Shown piece by piece: positions 1-12,730 of a stretch of 64,000 nt of DNA (position 1 is its first letter; every line of letters starts with the position of its first letter). Where the stretch lies: positions 262,349-326,348 of the forward strand of contig NW_024468518.1 in NCBI RefSeq assembly GCF_001632365.1. The letters are read 5' to 3'. The notes beneath the pieces are model-generated. The model was given only the letters and a program-made list of their open reading frames with translations. It did no database searches and had not been told where the DNA came from. The position numbers and the translations under genes are program-made. This stretch comes from Laetiporus sulphureus 93-53 (lineage: Eukaryota > Basidiomycota > Agaricomycetes > Polyporales > Laetiporaceae).

Positions 1-139
1 CTGGAATAGACAGGTCCGACCATATCATCCACGGGTCTGGACCATAACATGTGATGTAGACTATCACCTGATCCCTATGCGTTACGTCTGTGGCTGAGTG
101 GCATGGGATATTGGTGAAGCACGTGATCTGTGGCATGAG

Positions 140-3100
140 AAAAGTCACGTGCAGACTTCATGGCAAAAATCTGTGACAGTAGGCTTGCACCATGAAGGCA
201 TATATTGGGGTGACTTAGAATGATCACAGAAAGTGTGAAGTGGAAGATGCATATGTGGGTCAAGGATGATCTTGGCAACATTAGCTCGGTGGCCCCACCC
301 TTGCCTGGAAGCAGTCGTGGTGGACATGGTGGATAAAGACTCATCGGAGGCCTCCTCATTGGCCAGCTCATCCTGGTCAGAGTTGTGCACAGACTCTTCA
401 TTCTCAGGTTCTCCTTCAGCATCGACCTTCATAGCGGGAGTGCTGGGCATGCTGGAAAGGAACAGCACATTGTCAGCGCTGGATCTGAATTGAGATGAAG
501 AAGATGCTAAGGTTACAGAGGAAAGGACCTCGGTGCCAGAGGGTGCCGCAACACATAAAGTCAGAGCAAGAGAGGCAGAAGGTAGAACAAGTGGAGAGGG
601 AGCCGTCAGAGTCTCAGAAATCTTGATAATATTGTGTTCCATGAGCGCAGAAGCTGACGTGACAAAGGGCAGTGAAGGACTCAGTTCCTGTGTGGCCTCT
701 TAGAAGCGATAAGCTAAAAAAGAAGAAAGCATGCACCTTAAACCCAGAGAGAGCAGCAGCTTGTCCCGGAGACAACAGCTCTTCACACCAGGCTAGCCAG
801 GAGGGATGCACAATAGGGTCCAGCAAGGTATGAGCCTTTTTGTGGAAGTTCTTGATGTGAATGTGCATGGTTCTTCAGGATATCATGGAGAGCATGCTGA
901 AGAAGGGAGGGTTAGAATGAATCAAAGAAAACAAGCTTGAGGTGGCAGCTCACCAAATAGGATGTGAACACCTTGGCAGCCATCTCTATTGCACCCTCAT
1001 CACCCAGAGTCCAGGCCACCTTGAGGTCCTCTCATCCCTCATAAAGATCAAGACACATGGTGGTGACCTGCAGAGAAGTTTTTGTTAGAGACTGCAAGGC
1101 CAAAGACTGGGTCAGCCCAGCTGCTACATATAAGAAATGAGCAAAGGAAACATACTGGCGGTGCACTGATGGGTTGCAACAGCATTTGCGATAAAGGAGG
1201 AGCCACAGGTACAGACACATCCAGGAGCAGTGAAGAGAAGTGAGGCAAAGGTAAAGGCAAGTCATTAGATGCCACACCAGCAGTAGAGGGGACAAGAATC
1301 GATGCATCAAGTTGAATCAATAGGCACGTCTTAAAACTAATGGCAAACTGAACATTGACCATGCGGTATCAAAGTCCGACTTTGTGAAAGTCCAACTAGT
1401 GCAGCACAATAGGCAGGCACCCTATCCAGAAGACAGCAAAGTGGAACTGAGACACACGAGAAGCTCAGAGAATGAGTCAATTGTTTCATTTGGTGCAAGG
1501 AAAATGAGTACGCATTACAAAGACAGTGCCAACCACTCGGGCTATCATACAGAGGATGGACGACGCAGATTTAGACTGATGGATACTTGCTCGGCTCATC
1601 AAACCATCCCTCCACAGCCTTCAGTTGGAGTCCCAACTGATTAATCTCAGTGATCAAGAGGAAGCATTCACGCTCAAAAACTTCCATCAGAAAGACTTGG
1701 TCCAGTCGAACATTCTGGATATGGTGGAAGATGTGCTCCATTTCTGCATGCGCATTTGTCAGAACTAGCAGACGGAGGTCCTACTAAGTTAAGAAAATGA
1801 GCAAGATAATGAGCAGACATATGTGCAGGAGTGGGCTCAAGAAGAGAGCATGAATTGTGATCAAGGTCGCAGTGAATGCAAACACGTGAGAAAATGGTGT
1901 TCTGAGTAACGGGGACAATGAGACATTCTTCCACAGAGGTACAGCATGAACACTAGGAGTGAAGAGTCAGTAAGTGCAGGTACCCGACTGAATAACACGG
2001 ACATACCTTGGCAGAAGGCCAAGGCTTGCCATAATCGACAAGCACTTGCTTTAGCACCCCAGAAGTGTTGCGAATGATATCCAGGTACTCTCGGAGAACC
2101 TCAGAGGGTAATGGCCTTAGAATGCATGGCAGGCACCTTGCTGGATGACGTAGCAGGAGCAGGAGGCTCAGGAGACCCCACTGAAGAACCCATCATGGAT
2201 TGCACATGAGAAACTGAGGTAGCATGAATGGCAGTGAGAGTCTCACTGAACTCTCACTTGGTGAGCTCGACAGATGAAGCAGAAATGCTCGACACATGAA
2301 TTGGCTTGGCAGCCACAGCAGTGGCAGCCATGGCCACATGGCCTTGATCAAGATGCATCCATTAGAAGGTGATGGAGCATACGTGCCTGAGGAACTTCAT
2401 ATCATAACGATTCACCACGAGATCCTCCACGCACCCCATCAGAAGTGAGTCACATGCAGTAACATGGGCCTGGGGTGCTCTACTAAGCATTTCCCAGTCC
2501 ATCACCTTGACTATCTCCATTATTTTGGCATGCAATTTCGTAGGAGGTCACAGGGGACCAGCATTGATGGAGGCCGAGTGAAAGGCTGTGAGATCAGTAT
2601 GGTCAATCACAGCAGCAAGCCATAGGTCAAATTCAGGTCAGGAGTAAAACATGAGCCAATCAAGCATGATGGCCATGATGCCAAGAACTAAAGTGGTGAT
2701 AGAAGGAGAACAAACATGAAGCTCAGTCTATGTGGAAGATCAGCCATGTGTCACCCACACACAGGTCTCTGACTCACCGAAGTAAGCACAAACACATCTA
2801 CCCAGTGATGCCATACCTCCTCGGGAGCATCAAGTGCAGGCACATCCAGAAGAGAAAATGCCAGGGGGAGGAGAAGAAGACATGGTGGAGGACTTGAACA
2901 TGGACGAATGGCAGGAAGAGACAAGCTAGATATATGAAGATGATGGATCGAGGATGGTCCAGGTTTCAGAACAGGGGAGATGATATGCACTGAAACATTC
3001 TGTGCTCAGAAACCCTTCTGCAAGAGCAGCTGAGGGCCATGTGACTTGATAATGCATATCTGTCAAGCGGAACAGTCCAGATGGAACAGCACAAGGGCTC

Positions 3101-3180
3101 CAACTCTGAAGAACCCATGGCAGCAGCACCATATCACAAAAAGGGTCATACATGAGGCTCAGAAATGAGCAAGGACCCAT
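140..3180 (-). pseudogene. decayed spliced coding sequence, family not recognised
   Basis: I do not recognise this protein. The minus strand carries a run of protein-like segments broken by premature stops, mostly TGA. The clearest stretch is 2380-2700, with amphipathic sequence such as KIMEIVKVMDWEML and CVEDLVVNRYDMKFL. Two segments look like true exons: 955-1067 (contains CLDLYEG, then an in-frame TGA) and 737-896 (contains HPSWLAWCEELLSPG), separated by an intron at 897-954 with a GTGAGC donor and CTTCAG acceptor on the minus strand. The segment at 145-642 is rich in Ser, Glu and Asp. It could be a dead host gene or the accessory part of a transposon; the TGA-type decay is the same as in the neighbouring retroelements. 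Confidence 0.4.
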
Positions 3181-3439
3181 GTGTTAGCATGGCCAATTAC
3201 AAGGACAAAGGAGAAGAGACGGAGCAGGACAGGTTTGGCCAAATTGACACGAAGGTTCATTCTAAGCGAGAGAAGCGCAGGGCAGCAAATCATTGAGGGC
3301 CCTTATCTTCTGGTTCTCCGACTGCAAACAATGAGGAGGAGGAGGCAGGGAATGTTTTGGAACTGTTTCAGAGGATCAGAAATGCGAACAAGGATCGGAA
3401 ACGTCTTCTGCTACATTAGAAGGCACTACTTTACACCTA

Positions 3440-4190
3440 TATAATAACCGATGTACCTACCACAAATAACAAGGAGTTCACCCTTCAGAGTTCAGTTCTA
3501 TGCACATCATCTCGATAGGGCAGCATGCTCTATTTAGTCTCGCTCATCTACATCTTCGTATCACATCTAGTTAGCTCTCAACACTGCATGGGGTAGCACT
3601 CCTCACAGTGACCCATAGCTCGACTCAGGAAGCACCCAGTAAAGTCAAGTTACCACATTTTCCTCTCATGCCACCTGTCATGAGCTCTAGCAACTCAGAT
3701 CTCCATCCCCATCGAACTCCGTAGCCTTAGCAAGCATCCAGATCTCGTCTGTAATGCTGGGGAGCCCTGCATAAATGTCCCAAAGACCTAGGAAGCACCA
3801 AACCCCCCTCTGTAGTGCTGGGGAGAGCTGCCTATAGCACCCAAGCCACAGGATTAGTCAGCAAAAGACTCATGTCACTGCTCGATCCTCAACCCTCGAC
3901 AACCCATTCAGTAGAGGCACTCGCTGCCCTCCTAGCCATCCCACACAACTCATCCTCTTCTCGACTCATCCAGAGTCGGAGACACTCCCCTAGTCTGAAT
4001 TACTGCTCACCACTCCATTTCAAGCACAACATCAAATGACTCACAGCCACCCCTCAAGTGTTATCAGCTGAAGTTCCTGCAACTGTGGCCTAAGGTGAAT
4101 GGAGATGGACAGCTCTGATCTGCCTTCCTCTACAGGATAGGAGGTAGCTGGCAGTCAGGAAGCAGTTGAGCATATCAATGCATTATCATC
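3440..4190. other. no gene; imperfect 60-bp duplication
   Basis: No convincing coding sequence on either strand. Two imperfect 60-bp units lie side by side at about 3733-3792 and 3793-3852; each contains a TGTA(A/G)TGCTGGGGAG core. Otherwise I see nothing here. Confidence 0.4.
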
Positions 4191-4194
4191 TTTT

Positions 4195-5586
4195 CAGGGC
4201 AGTGATGGAGAATAAAATTGAAATGTGTAAGGTAAAGTGATCAGCGGGCTTATCGCCTGGTCAGTGTTTGAGCTTGGCAAAAATAGGTAAGGCTGAGGTG
4301 ATCTGACCATATCTCAACTGGGTGAGGATGTTCTTTGAAGTACTGCTGATATTCTGTCAATGTCTGAATAATGGCTAGCATCTCCTTATCATATATTTCA
4401 TAATTTCGCTCATGTTCATTGAGTAATTTAGAGTAATATGTGACAGGGTGCCAGAGTTCATCTTCTCCCAACTGTTCAAGGACTGCACCCATTGCAAAGT
4501 CTGAGGCATTCGTCTTTAGTCTAAAGGGATGTGTTGCATTGGGGAGGGCTAAAATAGGTGCAGAAGTGAAGGCAGTCTTGAGAGCCTCAAACGCCTTTTG
4601 TTGAGATTTTTTCCATTTTCATGGAGCGTCTTTACACATTAGCAGAGTCAAGGGTCAGGTCATCGAGCCGAAATCCTTGATGAATCACCGATAGAAATTT
4701 GCCAAACTAAGAAATGCCTGTATTTGCTTTACCTTGGTGAATATTGGCCATTTGAGAACACCATCTATCTTTTCAGAATCCATCTGTATTGATCCTCTTG
4801 AGATTATGAGCCCAAAAAACTTAACAAAAGTTGTCGCAAAGTGACACTTTTTTGGTTTCACAATTAGGTCATTGTCTCAGAGGTGTTGGAGGACTTTCTG
4901 GGTTAGGCGCATGTGTTCTTCTTGGTTATCTGTGAAGATGATGATGTCATCTATGTAGACTGCCACCTTTTCTATGTGAATGAGGTTACCTAATACGTCA
5001 TTCATCATTGCTTGGAAGGTGCTAGGGGCATTACAGAATCTGAAGTACATAACAGTTGATTCAAATAACCCTCGGTGGATGATAAATGCTGCCTTTTCCT
5101 CATCTCCTTTGTGAAGGCATACATTGTTGTATCCCCATCTCAGATCCAGCATCGTGAAAAGGCTAGCTCTTGAGAGTCTGTCAATAAGATCATTGATTCA
5201 TGGGAGAGGGAATTTGTTCTTCTTAGTAATGCCATTTAAAACCCTGTAGTCTTGAACTAGTCTAGGAGAACCATCTTTCTTCTTTATAAAGAATACCAGG
5301 GCTGCATAAGGGGATTTGGATGGTCAAATATAGCCTTTGACCAACTCACCATCAATCCATTTGTCAAGTGAGTTTTTCTCTTGTAAAGACATAGGGTAAA
5401 CTTTGCCCAGTCTCAGGAATGCCACGTCTGGGTCGAGATCAATTGCATGATTGTAGGGCTTACACATCAGCATTCTTTCTGAGCTCTTCTTTGAGAACAC
5501 ATCTTCATATTGATGAAATTCTGGAGAGACAAATTTGGACCACTATTCTTTGTTCTGTGTTCCTTCTGCTGATTGTTCTACCAAAT
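4195..5586 (-). pseudogene. C2 pol fragment: reverse transcriptase and RNase H
   Basis: Minus-strand fragment matching element C closely. RT segment 4877-5152 contains LDLRWGYNN, the FCNAPSTFQAMMNDVL stretch and the catalytic YIDD box (VYIDDIIIF). RNase H segment 4250-4492 contains EQLGEDELWHPVTYYSK and YEIYDKEMLAI. Frames are broken between the segments. The fragment ends abruptly at 5586, in the pre-RT linker, where the LTR of element B begins; the homologous sequence in C continues at 32716. On the other side similarity to C fades at about 4195, shortly after the RNase H domain. Confidence 0.85.
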
Positions 5587-6301
5587 TATCACAAACTTAG
5601 AATGCAGAGCACCAACTAAGCCTATGACTCAGTGATCAAACACTTACTGATACTTGTCGAGGTAAGGAAGAACACAAGCAATGATCAAGGTCAAGCAATG
5701 CTTTGCAAGTAAGCACTGGTAACACTGAATGGATTGGCATAGCAGAGATGAGAATAAGTCTGGGGGACTTACGCGTCTCAGAGCTCTGGCTTATATACAT
5801 GAGCAGAGGGACCCTTGGTACCCTGATACCCCAGAACCGCTAGCTAATGGATCTTGTCTGATTGGTTACCACTACCTGTCAGACTACATGTGTCATGCAT
5901 GCTGACTATCCGAACTACTTAGTAAGACCATGGGAATGGTATTGCCTGTAATGGCTACATCACCGGTGGCATGGCATCTATCTACCTCATGTATGTGAAC
6001 TAATATCCTCTTAAAGACATAACTCCGGTGGCATGGGTAGCCTTCATAGGATTCTTCCAGAGTCCAACTGTTGCTTCTGTGTGGGATGATATTACTGTAT
6101 AAGTTAGGCTTACCTAATACCTGCATCACTTGTCACATATATGGATATCACATAATATGTCACGTGACTAGACCTGGACTTCCAGGGCACTTAGACTGTC
6201 AGTACTTTATGTATCAGTTCGTTCCTTTCTGGACAGCCTAGCGCTGGTGTCATATAATGTCTTGGTCATGTGCAGAGTTGAAAATGTGAAAATCTGTGAC
6301 A
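5587..6301 (-). repeat. 3' LTR of element B
   Basis: A 715-bp LTR read on the minus strand from TGTCACAG to TTTGTGATA. It matches the LTRs at 17761-18476 and 25893-26607. It contains a minus-strand TATA box (TATATAAGCC, plus-strand mirror near 5790) followed about 30 nt downstream by the CAGACTTATTCT start-site sequence (plus-strand mirror near 5750). Confidence 0.9.
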
Positions 6302-6316
6302 GTACCCCCCCTTCTA
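6302..6316 (-). promoter_or_regulatory. polypurine tract of element B
   Basis: Read on the minus strand, AGAAGGGGGGGTAC directly abuts TGTCACAG, the start of the 3' LTR. This is the expected plus-strand primer site and fixes the element's orientation. Confidence 0.8.
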
Positions 6317-6326
6317 GACAGTTCAT

Positions 6327-9300
6327 CCTGAATCTGGCTTTTTGCGTGATTTCTGAAAATAATTATCATCGGTTGAACCAAATCTACGGTGTCCTCAATC
6401 TGATAGTTTGAGGTAGTCTACTAATGAAATAACAGGGATGATAATACGAATAATTAAGTTAAGCGACACGATTGCCCAAATTGACTGTGAAGTCATCATT
6501 GGTATTATTGATCAGCAAAATCTTAATTTCGCCTGTGTATCCTCTATCGATTACACCAGCACCTACATTGATTCCTTTGACAGCTAAACCACTCCGTGGT
6601 GCAATTCGACCATAGGTTCCTTGAGGTGTTGTAAAATGAAGTCCTGTGGACACCAATCCTCGCGAGTGTGCTCGGATGGTTGTTGGTTCTGATGTGGCTA
6701 AATCCATTCCAGCATCGTCATCATGTGCATATTTTGGCGCTTGTGCATTTGGATTATCTAATGTGATTTGAAGATCTCTAGAAGTATCCCAATCATCTCT
6801 ATCCTGATCATATATGTGAATGGTATTGGCGGCGGGGTCATAGATTTGACCTTTTCTCTGGGGTGGAAAAATGCCATCGATTGGAGTTGTATCAATAAGA
6901 GATATTGGTTGGGGTGTGTCTGGATATTTCTTGTGAAATTCCTTGATAAGACGCAGAGATTTCTTCAAGCTTGCAGTGGGTTCCCAAGTCTCTTCAGCCT
7001 TGAAATAGCCTTTCCAATGCACCAAATATTGAAGTTTGCCACAAATGACACGAGAGTCAACTATGTATTTGACTTCCCATGCTTTGCCAGTCTTCTTTTT
7101 GATAGGAGGACGGGGTCTGAGTGTGCAGCCAGGTATTTCATCTTCATGGTAGAGCATGCGCTTGGACGCATGAAAAACTGGATGAATGCCGTGTTGTTGC
7201 AGCATTTTGAGTCTGTAGATGACTGGTCCTAGTTTTTCTACGATTTCAAATGGTCCATCTCTCCATTGTGCCAATTTGACCCCCGATGTCTGCCAATCTT
7301 TAGTGGAGAGTAGTACTTGATCTCCAACTTTGAAAGGTGCAGGTCGTACAGATTGATCGTAGTACCATTTCATGCATTCGGCTGCTAATAGAATGGCAGC
7401 CTTCGCTTGCTCCTGCACTTCTACTCGTGCCTGCATTATGGAATCTAGTGTATCATGTTTTATAGAGTCCATTATTGTTGGTTTTGCACATGGATGTCTG
7501 CCATATTCGACAAAGAATGGTGAATTCTTAGTGGCTTCAGAAGCCTGGTTATTGTAGGCGAATTCGGCAGTTGGCAGTAGTGTACTCCAATCTTCCATGT
7601 GTCTGTCAGTATAAATATGAGGATATTGCTTTAGTGACTGGTTTGTTCTTTCAGTTTGACTGTCGGTCTCCAGATGATAAGCTGAAGACATTGCAGATTC
7701 TATCCCAAGGAGTTTACATATTTCCTAGAATAATGCGCTTGCAAACTGAGTACCTCTATCTGAGATAATCTGTCTCGGAAGACCATGCTGTGTCCATACC
7801 CTCTTGTAGAAGGTACGTGCAGGATCTGATGCAGAGAACTCATTGGTGATTGCAAAGAAGTGCGCTCTTTTGGTCAAACGATCGACAACTACCATGATTG
7901 CGTTGAATCCATGGGATTCTGGTAATTGAGTGATTAGGTCAACAGAGACAATTTTCCAAGGTTCTGTTGGAACCTAATTTGGCTGTAATTCTCTGTATTT
8001 TGGCTAATTAATGTTCTTGTTGTGTTAACAAAAATCGCAAGAACCAACATATCTTTTGACGTAAGTGGACATTCCTGACCACCAGTAATTATGAGATAAC
8101 ATCTCATATGTCTTCCATCTTCCAGGATGACCTGCACTGGCAGCTTCATGATGACGTTGGATGATTTCTCATCTAAGCGATTCCTTATTATCTGCTTTTG
8201 GCACGTAGACTTTGCCTTGGTATAGTAATATCCCACTTTCGAAGTTTCAGTCTTCGAGTCCTTTTGAGAACTCTCGTTGTCCTTTCTTGAGTAGATCTTG
8301 ATATGATTTGTTCACATTGTCATCTTGTAGTGCCTTTTTGATCTTGTCCACCAAATCATGATCTGTGACGACTGTGAGATGGGTATGTTGAATAGCTTTA
8401 ATCACGAAATATTCCAGCTTGAGCAAAGTTTTATTAGAATTATCAAGATTTACCCCCTCTTCATGATCTGGCCTCCTGGACAGAGGATCGGTGTGATGCA
8501 TTGATTTTCCTGGTTTGTGATGTAGTTGAATGTTGAACTGTGTGAGGTAAAGTGACCATCGAGCTTGCCGTCTCATCAGTTTTTGTAATGAGTTAAATTC
8601 TGATGATCAGACCATATTTCTAGTGGAAGCGAATGACCTTCAAGATATTGTCGGTATTCCTCCAAGGCTTGAATGGTTGCGAGCATCTCTTTATCATATA
8701 TTTCATAGTTTCGCTCAGCCTCATTGAGGCTTTTTGAGTAGAATGTGATTGGATGCCACAACTCATCGTCTTTGAGTTGTTCAAGGCATGCGCCAGTAAC
8801 AAAATCGCTAGAATTCATTTCTAACCAGAATGGGTGAGTATCATTCAGTAGTGCCAGAATTGGAGCCGAAGTAAAGGCATGCTTAAGCGCATCAAATGCC
8901 TGTTGCTGTTCTTCACCCCATACCCATTTCTGATCCTTCCGTGTAAGGATATTGAGTGGTCGAGACCTTTTGGCAAATCCTTCAATGAATCGACGATAGA
9001 AATTAGCGAACCCAAGGAAAGCCTGTACATACTTGCTTAACCTTTTTGGGTTTGGGTCAGTCGAGTACACCTGCAACCTTTTGAGGATCCATGTGAACCT
9101 CACCTTTAGAGATAATCATTCCTAAGTACTCAATCGAGGACTGTTCAAAAAAGCACTTTTCTGGCTTGGTGAAAAGGTCGTTGTCCCGTAATCTCTTAAG
9201 TACCTCTTTTGTAATCTTCTGATGTTGTTTCAGATCGTTTGTGAAGATTAGAATGTCATCGAGGTAGACGATCACATGACCTTTCCAAATAAGATCATCT

Positions 9301-10743
9301 AGAATCTCATTCATCATATGCTGGAAGGTGGCTGGTGTGTTACAAAAACCGAAAAACATAATCGTTGCCTTATATAACCCACGATATGTCACAAAAGCTG
9401 TTTTTCATTCATCACCCTTACGGATGTGAACATTGTTATATCTCCAACGGAGATCCAACTTGGTGAATATTGACGCATTGCTGAGCTGATCGATAAGCTC
9501 GCTTATTCGTGAGATAGGAAAGCAGTTCTTTTTGATTATAGCATTAAGTTTTTGATAGTCTTGTACCAGTCTTAGCATGCTGTCTTTCTTTTTGACAAAG
9601 AATACAGGGGCTGCAATAGGTGATTTCGATTTTCGAATGTAACCTTTTGCTAGATTTTCGTTGATCCATGAATCTAGAGAATTCCTTTCCTCTGGATTCA
9701 TAGGATAAAGTTTGCTGGGTCGTGGTAATTCATGGTCTTCTTCAAGCTTGATTGCATGATCATAAGTCTTTTGAGTTGGCATCCTTTCAGATGCTTTCTT
9801 GGAGAAGACATCATTGAATGAATGTAGATAATCTGGTACTAATTTTTCCCAAGACTCTACTTCATTAATAACCTGATCTTCTGGGCTGCCAGTGTTTGAC
9901 TGATGTGCTGCTCCATTCAGGTTTTTCTCTGGTTTAGCATAGTCGCAGTCTGCTAGTGAGAGGATCATGTGAGCTATTTGTTCAGCTTCGGGGTCGTCCA
10001 TTTCAACTCACAAAATGATAGGATTTACTGCATCAATGTTGTGCCCATTAAACATTTTAAATGCAGTTGACTCCTCATCTGCCATTCCTTGTATATGTTG
10101 CGAGATTTCTTCAGCTTCCTCTCTTGCAATGGCTTGTTGTTTTTTTACGAAGCCTTTGGTGGTAACATGTACTCAGGCATCGTGAGTATTTTCATTCTCC
10201 AGCTTGCCAATTGATTTCTGGATTGTGCTGATGTAGATATGACATCTCAATGATCATGTTTAATTTCTGTATGTTTGTGACTAGCAGATGGTGGGTAGAA
10301 CCATGATCTCTGACTTTTATGTATGCCTTTACATAGTCAGTTATTTCTCCATGTTTATTTTGGGATCCATCAGCATTGTACACTTTGTATGTTGTGTTAA
10401 GCTTGGAGGTTGCAATTCAATTGTTTTTTATGAATCGCTTGCTGATATACATGGAATATGCTCCTGAGTTGACTAAAGCTTCGGCACTCGATTTCTTGCC
10501 ATACACCCATAATGTAACTGGTAAATAGAATGATGATAGATTCGGAGATGAATTTTTTATTGTTACATTATCATCCTCTGCGTTGCGATGATCTACAGAG
10601 GCGTCTGATCCAGGTGCTAAATGTACAGGTCTTATATAATGTTCTGGGAACTCTGACAAGCTGCCTACAGATTCCCTTTCAGAAAACCCTTCAGATCCTT
10701 TTTGAAGAGCCCTCTCCCACCTTCCTTGATGAACTGGATCCAT
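6327..10743 (-). pseudogene. element B pol: protease-RT-RNase H-integrase-chromodomain-dUTPase
   Basis: Decayed polyprotein in the order usual for chromoviruses, with an extra dUTPase at the end. Protease: 10417-10743, where the active-site triplet reads NSG (Asn codon 10468-10470) instead of DSG. RT: 9057-10001, with an intact YLDD box in VYLDDILIF. RNase H: 8576-8900. Integrase zinc domain and core: about 7690-8240. The 410-codon open frame 6459-7691 holds the integrase C-terminus, a chromodomain (WEVKYIVDSRV to LVHWKGYFKAEETWEP) and a dUTPase with motifs [29 protein letters not shown] and GNRVA. The last dUTPase motif is cut off by a CAA to TAA change at about 6458. Several other stops and frame breaks make it inactive. 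Confidence 0.85.
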
Positions 10744-11900
10744 TGGCCCTCAGGCGCCTGAGCCTTGAGAGGATCTCGGCCAAATCTTCTTCATCTGACT
10801 CGAATGCTACAGGCTCACTCTCCGAGTGGATGCCGCAGTCACTGATGTGCGCAGCTGTCTCCTTACCCTTCCCCTTAGTCTTAGAGAAAGAGCTCTTTTT
10901 CTTCAGCTTCTTTTCTTCTTCAGTGTCAGAGCTTTCACTCTCTGCATCTGATGAAGCAGAATCAGATGCCACCTGTCATGTCGAGGACAACCTTGACTTC
11001 TTTTTGTCATCATCCTTCTTCTTTCCATCCTTCTTCTTCACAGCTGTCTCCTTCTCCTTCTTGATCTGCTTCTTGACATGGTCCAATTTGAAACAATCGG
11101 TGCAATATTTGCTAAAACGTTTTGACGATTTGAAGAACGTTGGCTTGTTCTTCTTGCAGTTGGTGCAAATCAACTTGTTGTCCTGCATGCTTCACGCTTT
11201 GCCCAATTTACTCTTCCCTTTCTTCCCGACTGTGTCAACCTCCATAGCATTTGAATCCTTGGTTTTGGCCTTAGCGTGATGGCCTTCTCATTGTAGTAAT
11301 GTAAAAATCTGGAGCATGAATGTAAGGAACTCGGTCCACTTCTTGGGCCATTTGTTCTTAGGTGTGTCTGCTAGCATAAGCAGCCACGTTTTCTCCAGAA
11401 TATGCTTCTTGATCTTCTCGATCAAGTCTTGATCTGAGAAGCCAGTGCCAGTTGCCTTTGGATGGAAGTTTCAATGGTCCCTCTTGACGAAGGCCTCTAA
11501 CTTCATTCGCTTCTTGTCGTCCTTGTCCAAAGATTTGTATGTCATGTGAAGTTCAGAGACAAACTCTGCCCAAGTTCCTGGTGCCTTGTTATTCTCATTT
11601 ATTTCAGTGATCCAATGTCACATATATTCACGTGCTCCTCCTTTTAGGAGCAAAAGGGTAGACATAATCTTGGACTCATCTTTGGTATGTCCAGTATATT
11701 TCAACCAGAGCATGACCTGTTCGAGCCAATCGTCAAGATTGACTCCATCCTTGTTACCACCGTATTTTTCTGGCTGGTCAATTTTTACACCTTTACCTTG
11801 TGACCAAATGATGGCTCATCATCGTCGTTCCTTTCTGTGACATCATCACCACCCTGCCCTGCTTTCCTTCCTTGCAAAGATGCCCATGTACATAATCATT
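10691..11900 (-). pseudogene. element B gag, C-terminal part
   Basis: C-terminal half of Gag, cut by element G at 11900. It contains a basic Lys-rich region and a CxxC-x(18)-CxxC pair (CTNC to CTDC, in 10976-11188) where most Gag proteins carry a CCHC zinc knuckle. The tail is Ser/Glu-rich and ends GEGSSKRI, overlapping the start of the pol frame by about 50 nt. Pol lies in the +1 frame relative to gag. Several TGA stops interrupt it. Confidence 0.7.
11896..11900. repeat. target-site duplication of element G (left)
   Basis: TCATT here and again at 15932-15936. Removing G and one copy restores a gag sequence collinear with element A near 24060. Confidence 0.9.
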
Positions 11901-12718
11901 TGTCACAGCTATGCTTTGCCACATGTGACATGACATCTGTGGGTGCTTCACACATGACCCACTCATGGGTGACCTTTATACTGAGTGCCTTGTAAGGCCC
12001 CAGGGTCCCACTTGGAGCGGTGACTCAAGATCCAACATAAAAGGGTGGTGAGCCCCCTATCAGCCAATGGTAGGCAAAGGACAAGTGAGTGGCAATAAGC
12101 CTCACTGTCGAGCTGACTCAGGGATGAAGGGTTGTGGCAAACCATGATGGATGTGAGAAATAGATGAATAAGACTGAGGGCTACCTCAGTCGCATAGGGC
12201 ATATATATACATGTGGGGCTGGACCCCAGTCACTCTAACTACGGTGTACCTACTGGGGTCCTGGCAAGCCACATGTGCATATTACATAATGTGCTACGGC
12301 CAATAGCAATGTATCTACTAGTAGATACTATGTGGTCATTGGTGGGCCGTAGACTTATAGATAAGGTCATGGTCCATGCGGCATTCTGTCGGAGTGCCAT
12401 CTCAGTCATGAGGTATAAGGCCGACCTCCTCACCGATTCAGACCTCAATGTCCCATGCCTATGCCCGAGCCTATTGAGCGGCTATCAGGATGTCATGTGC
12501 TTGGGCATCTCTTAAGGTCATGTGCCAGGGGTGCTTGATGGGATGCTACCTTGTGGGTCATGTGATGCAGCGATTGGTGTCTACAATCGATAAGATCCTT
12601 GAGCACTTAGCTGATCATCAATGATGTCGCATGGCTTTTGTGGCTGGCTTTGATGATGCTGCTTGAGTCCAGTTACAGTAGGGCCTTTTGAATAGGGAAG
12701 TGCTAATATACTGTGACA
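11901..12718 (-). repeat. 3' LTR of element G
   Basis: An 818-bp LTR, TGTCACAG to CTGTGACA on the plus strand, closely matching 15114-15931 with differences that are mostly transitions. Confidence 0.92.
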
Positions 12719-12730
12719 TCACCCCCACTT
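12719..12730 (-). promoter_or_regulatory. polypurine tract of element G
   Basis: Minus-strand AGTGGGGGTGA abuts the TGTCACAG start of the 3' LTR. Confidence 0.75.

Noticed and set aside
6768..7232. Plus-strand 154-codon frame, repeated at 18945-19409
   Set aside because: It is the shadow of the chromodomain/dUTPase region on the minus strand, present in both A and B because the DNA is homologous.
10530..11279. Plus-strand 249-codon frame, repeated at 22677-23423
   Set aside because: Antisense to the Ser/Glu/Lys-rich end of gag and the start of pol; its Phe/Ser-rich content is the complement of Lys/Glu codons.
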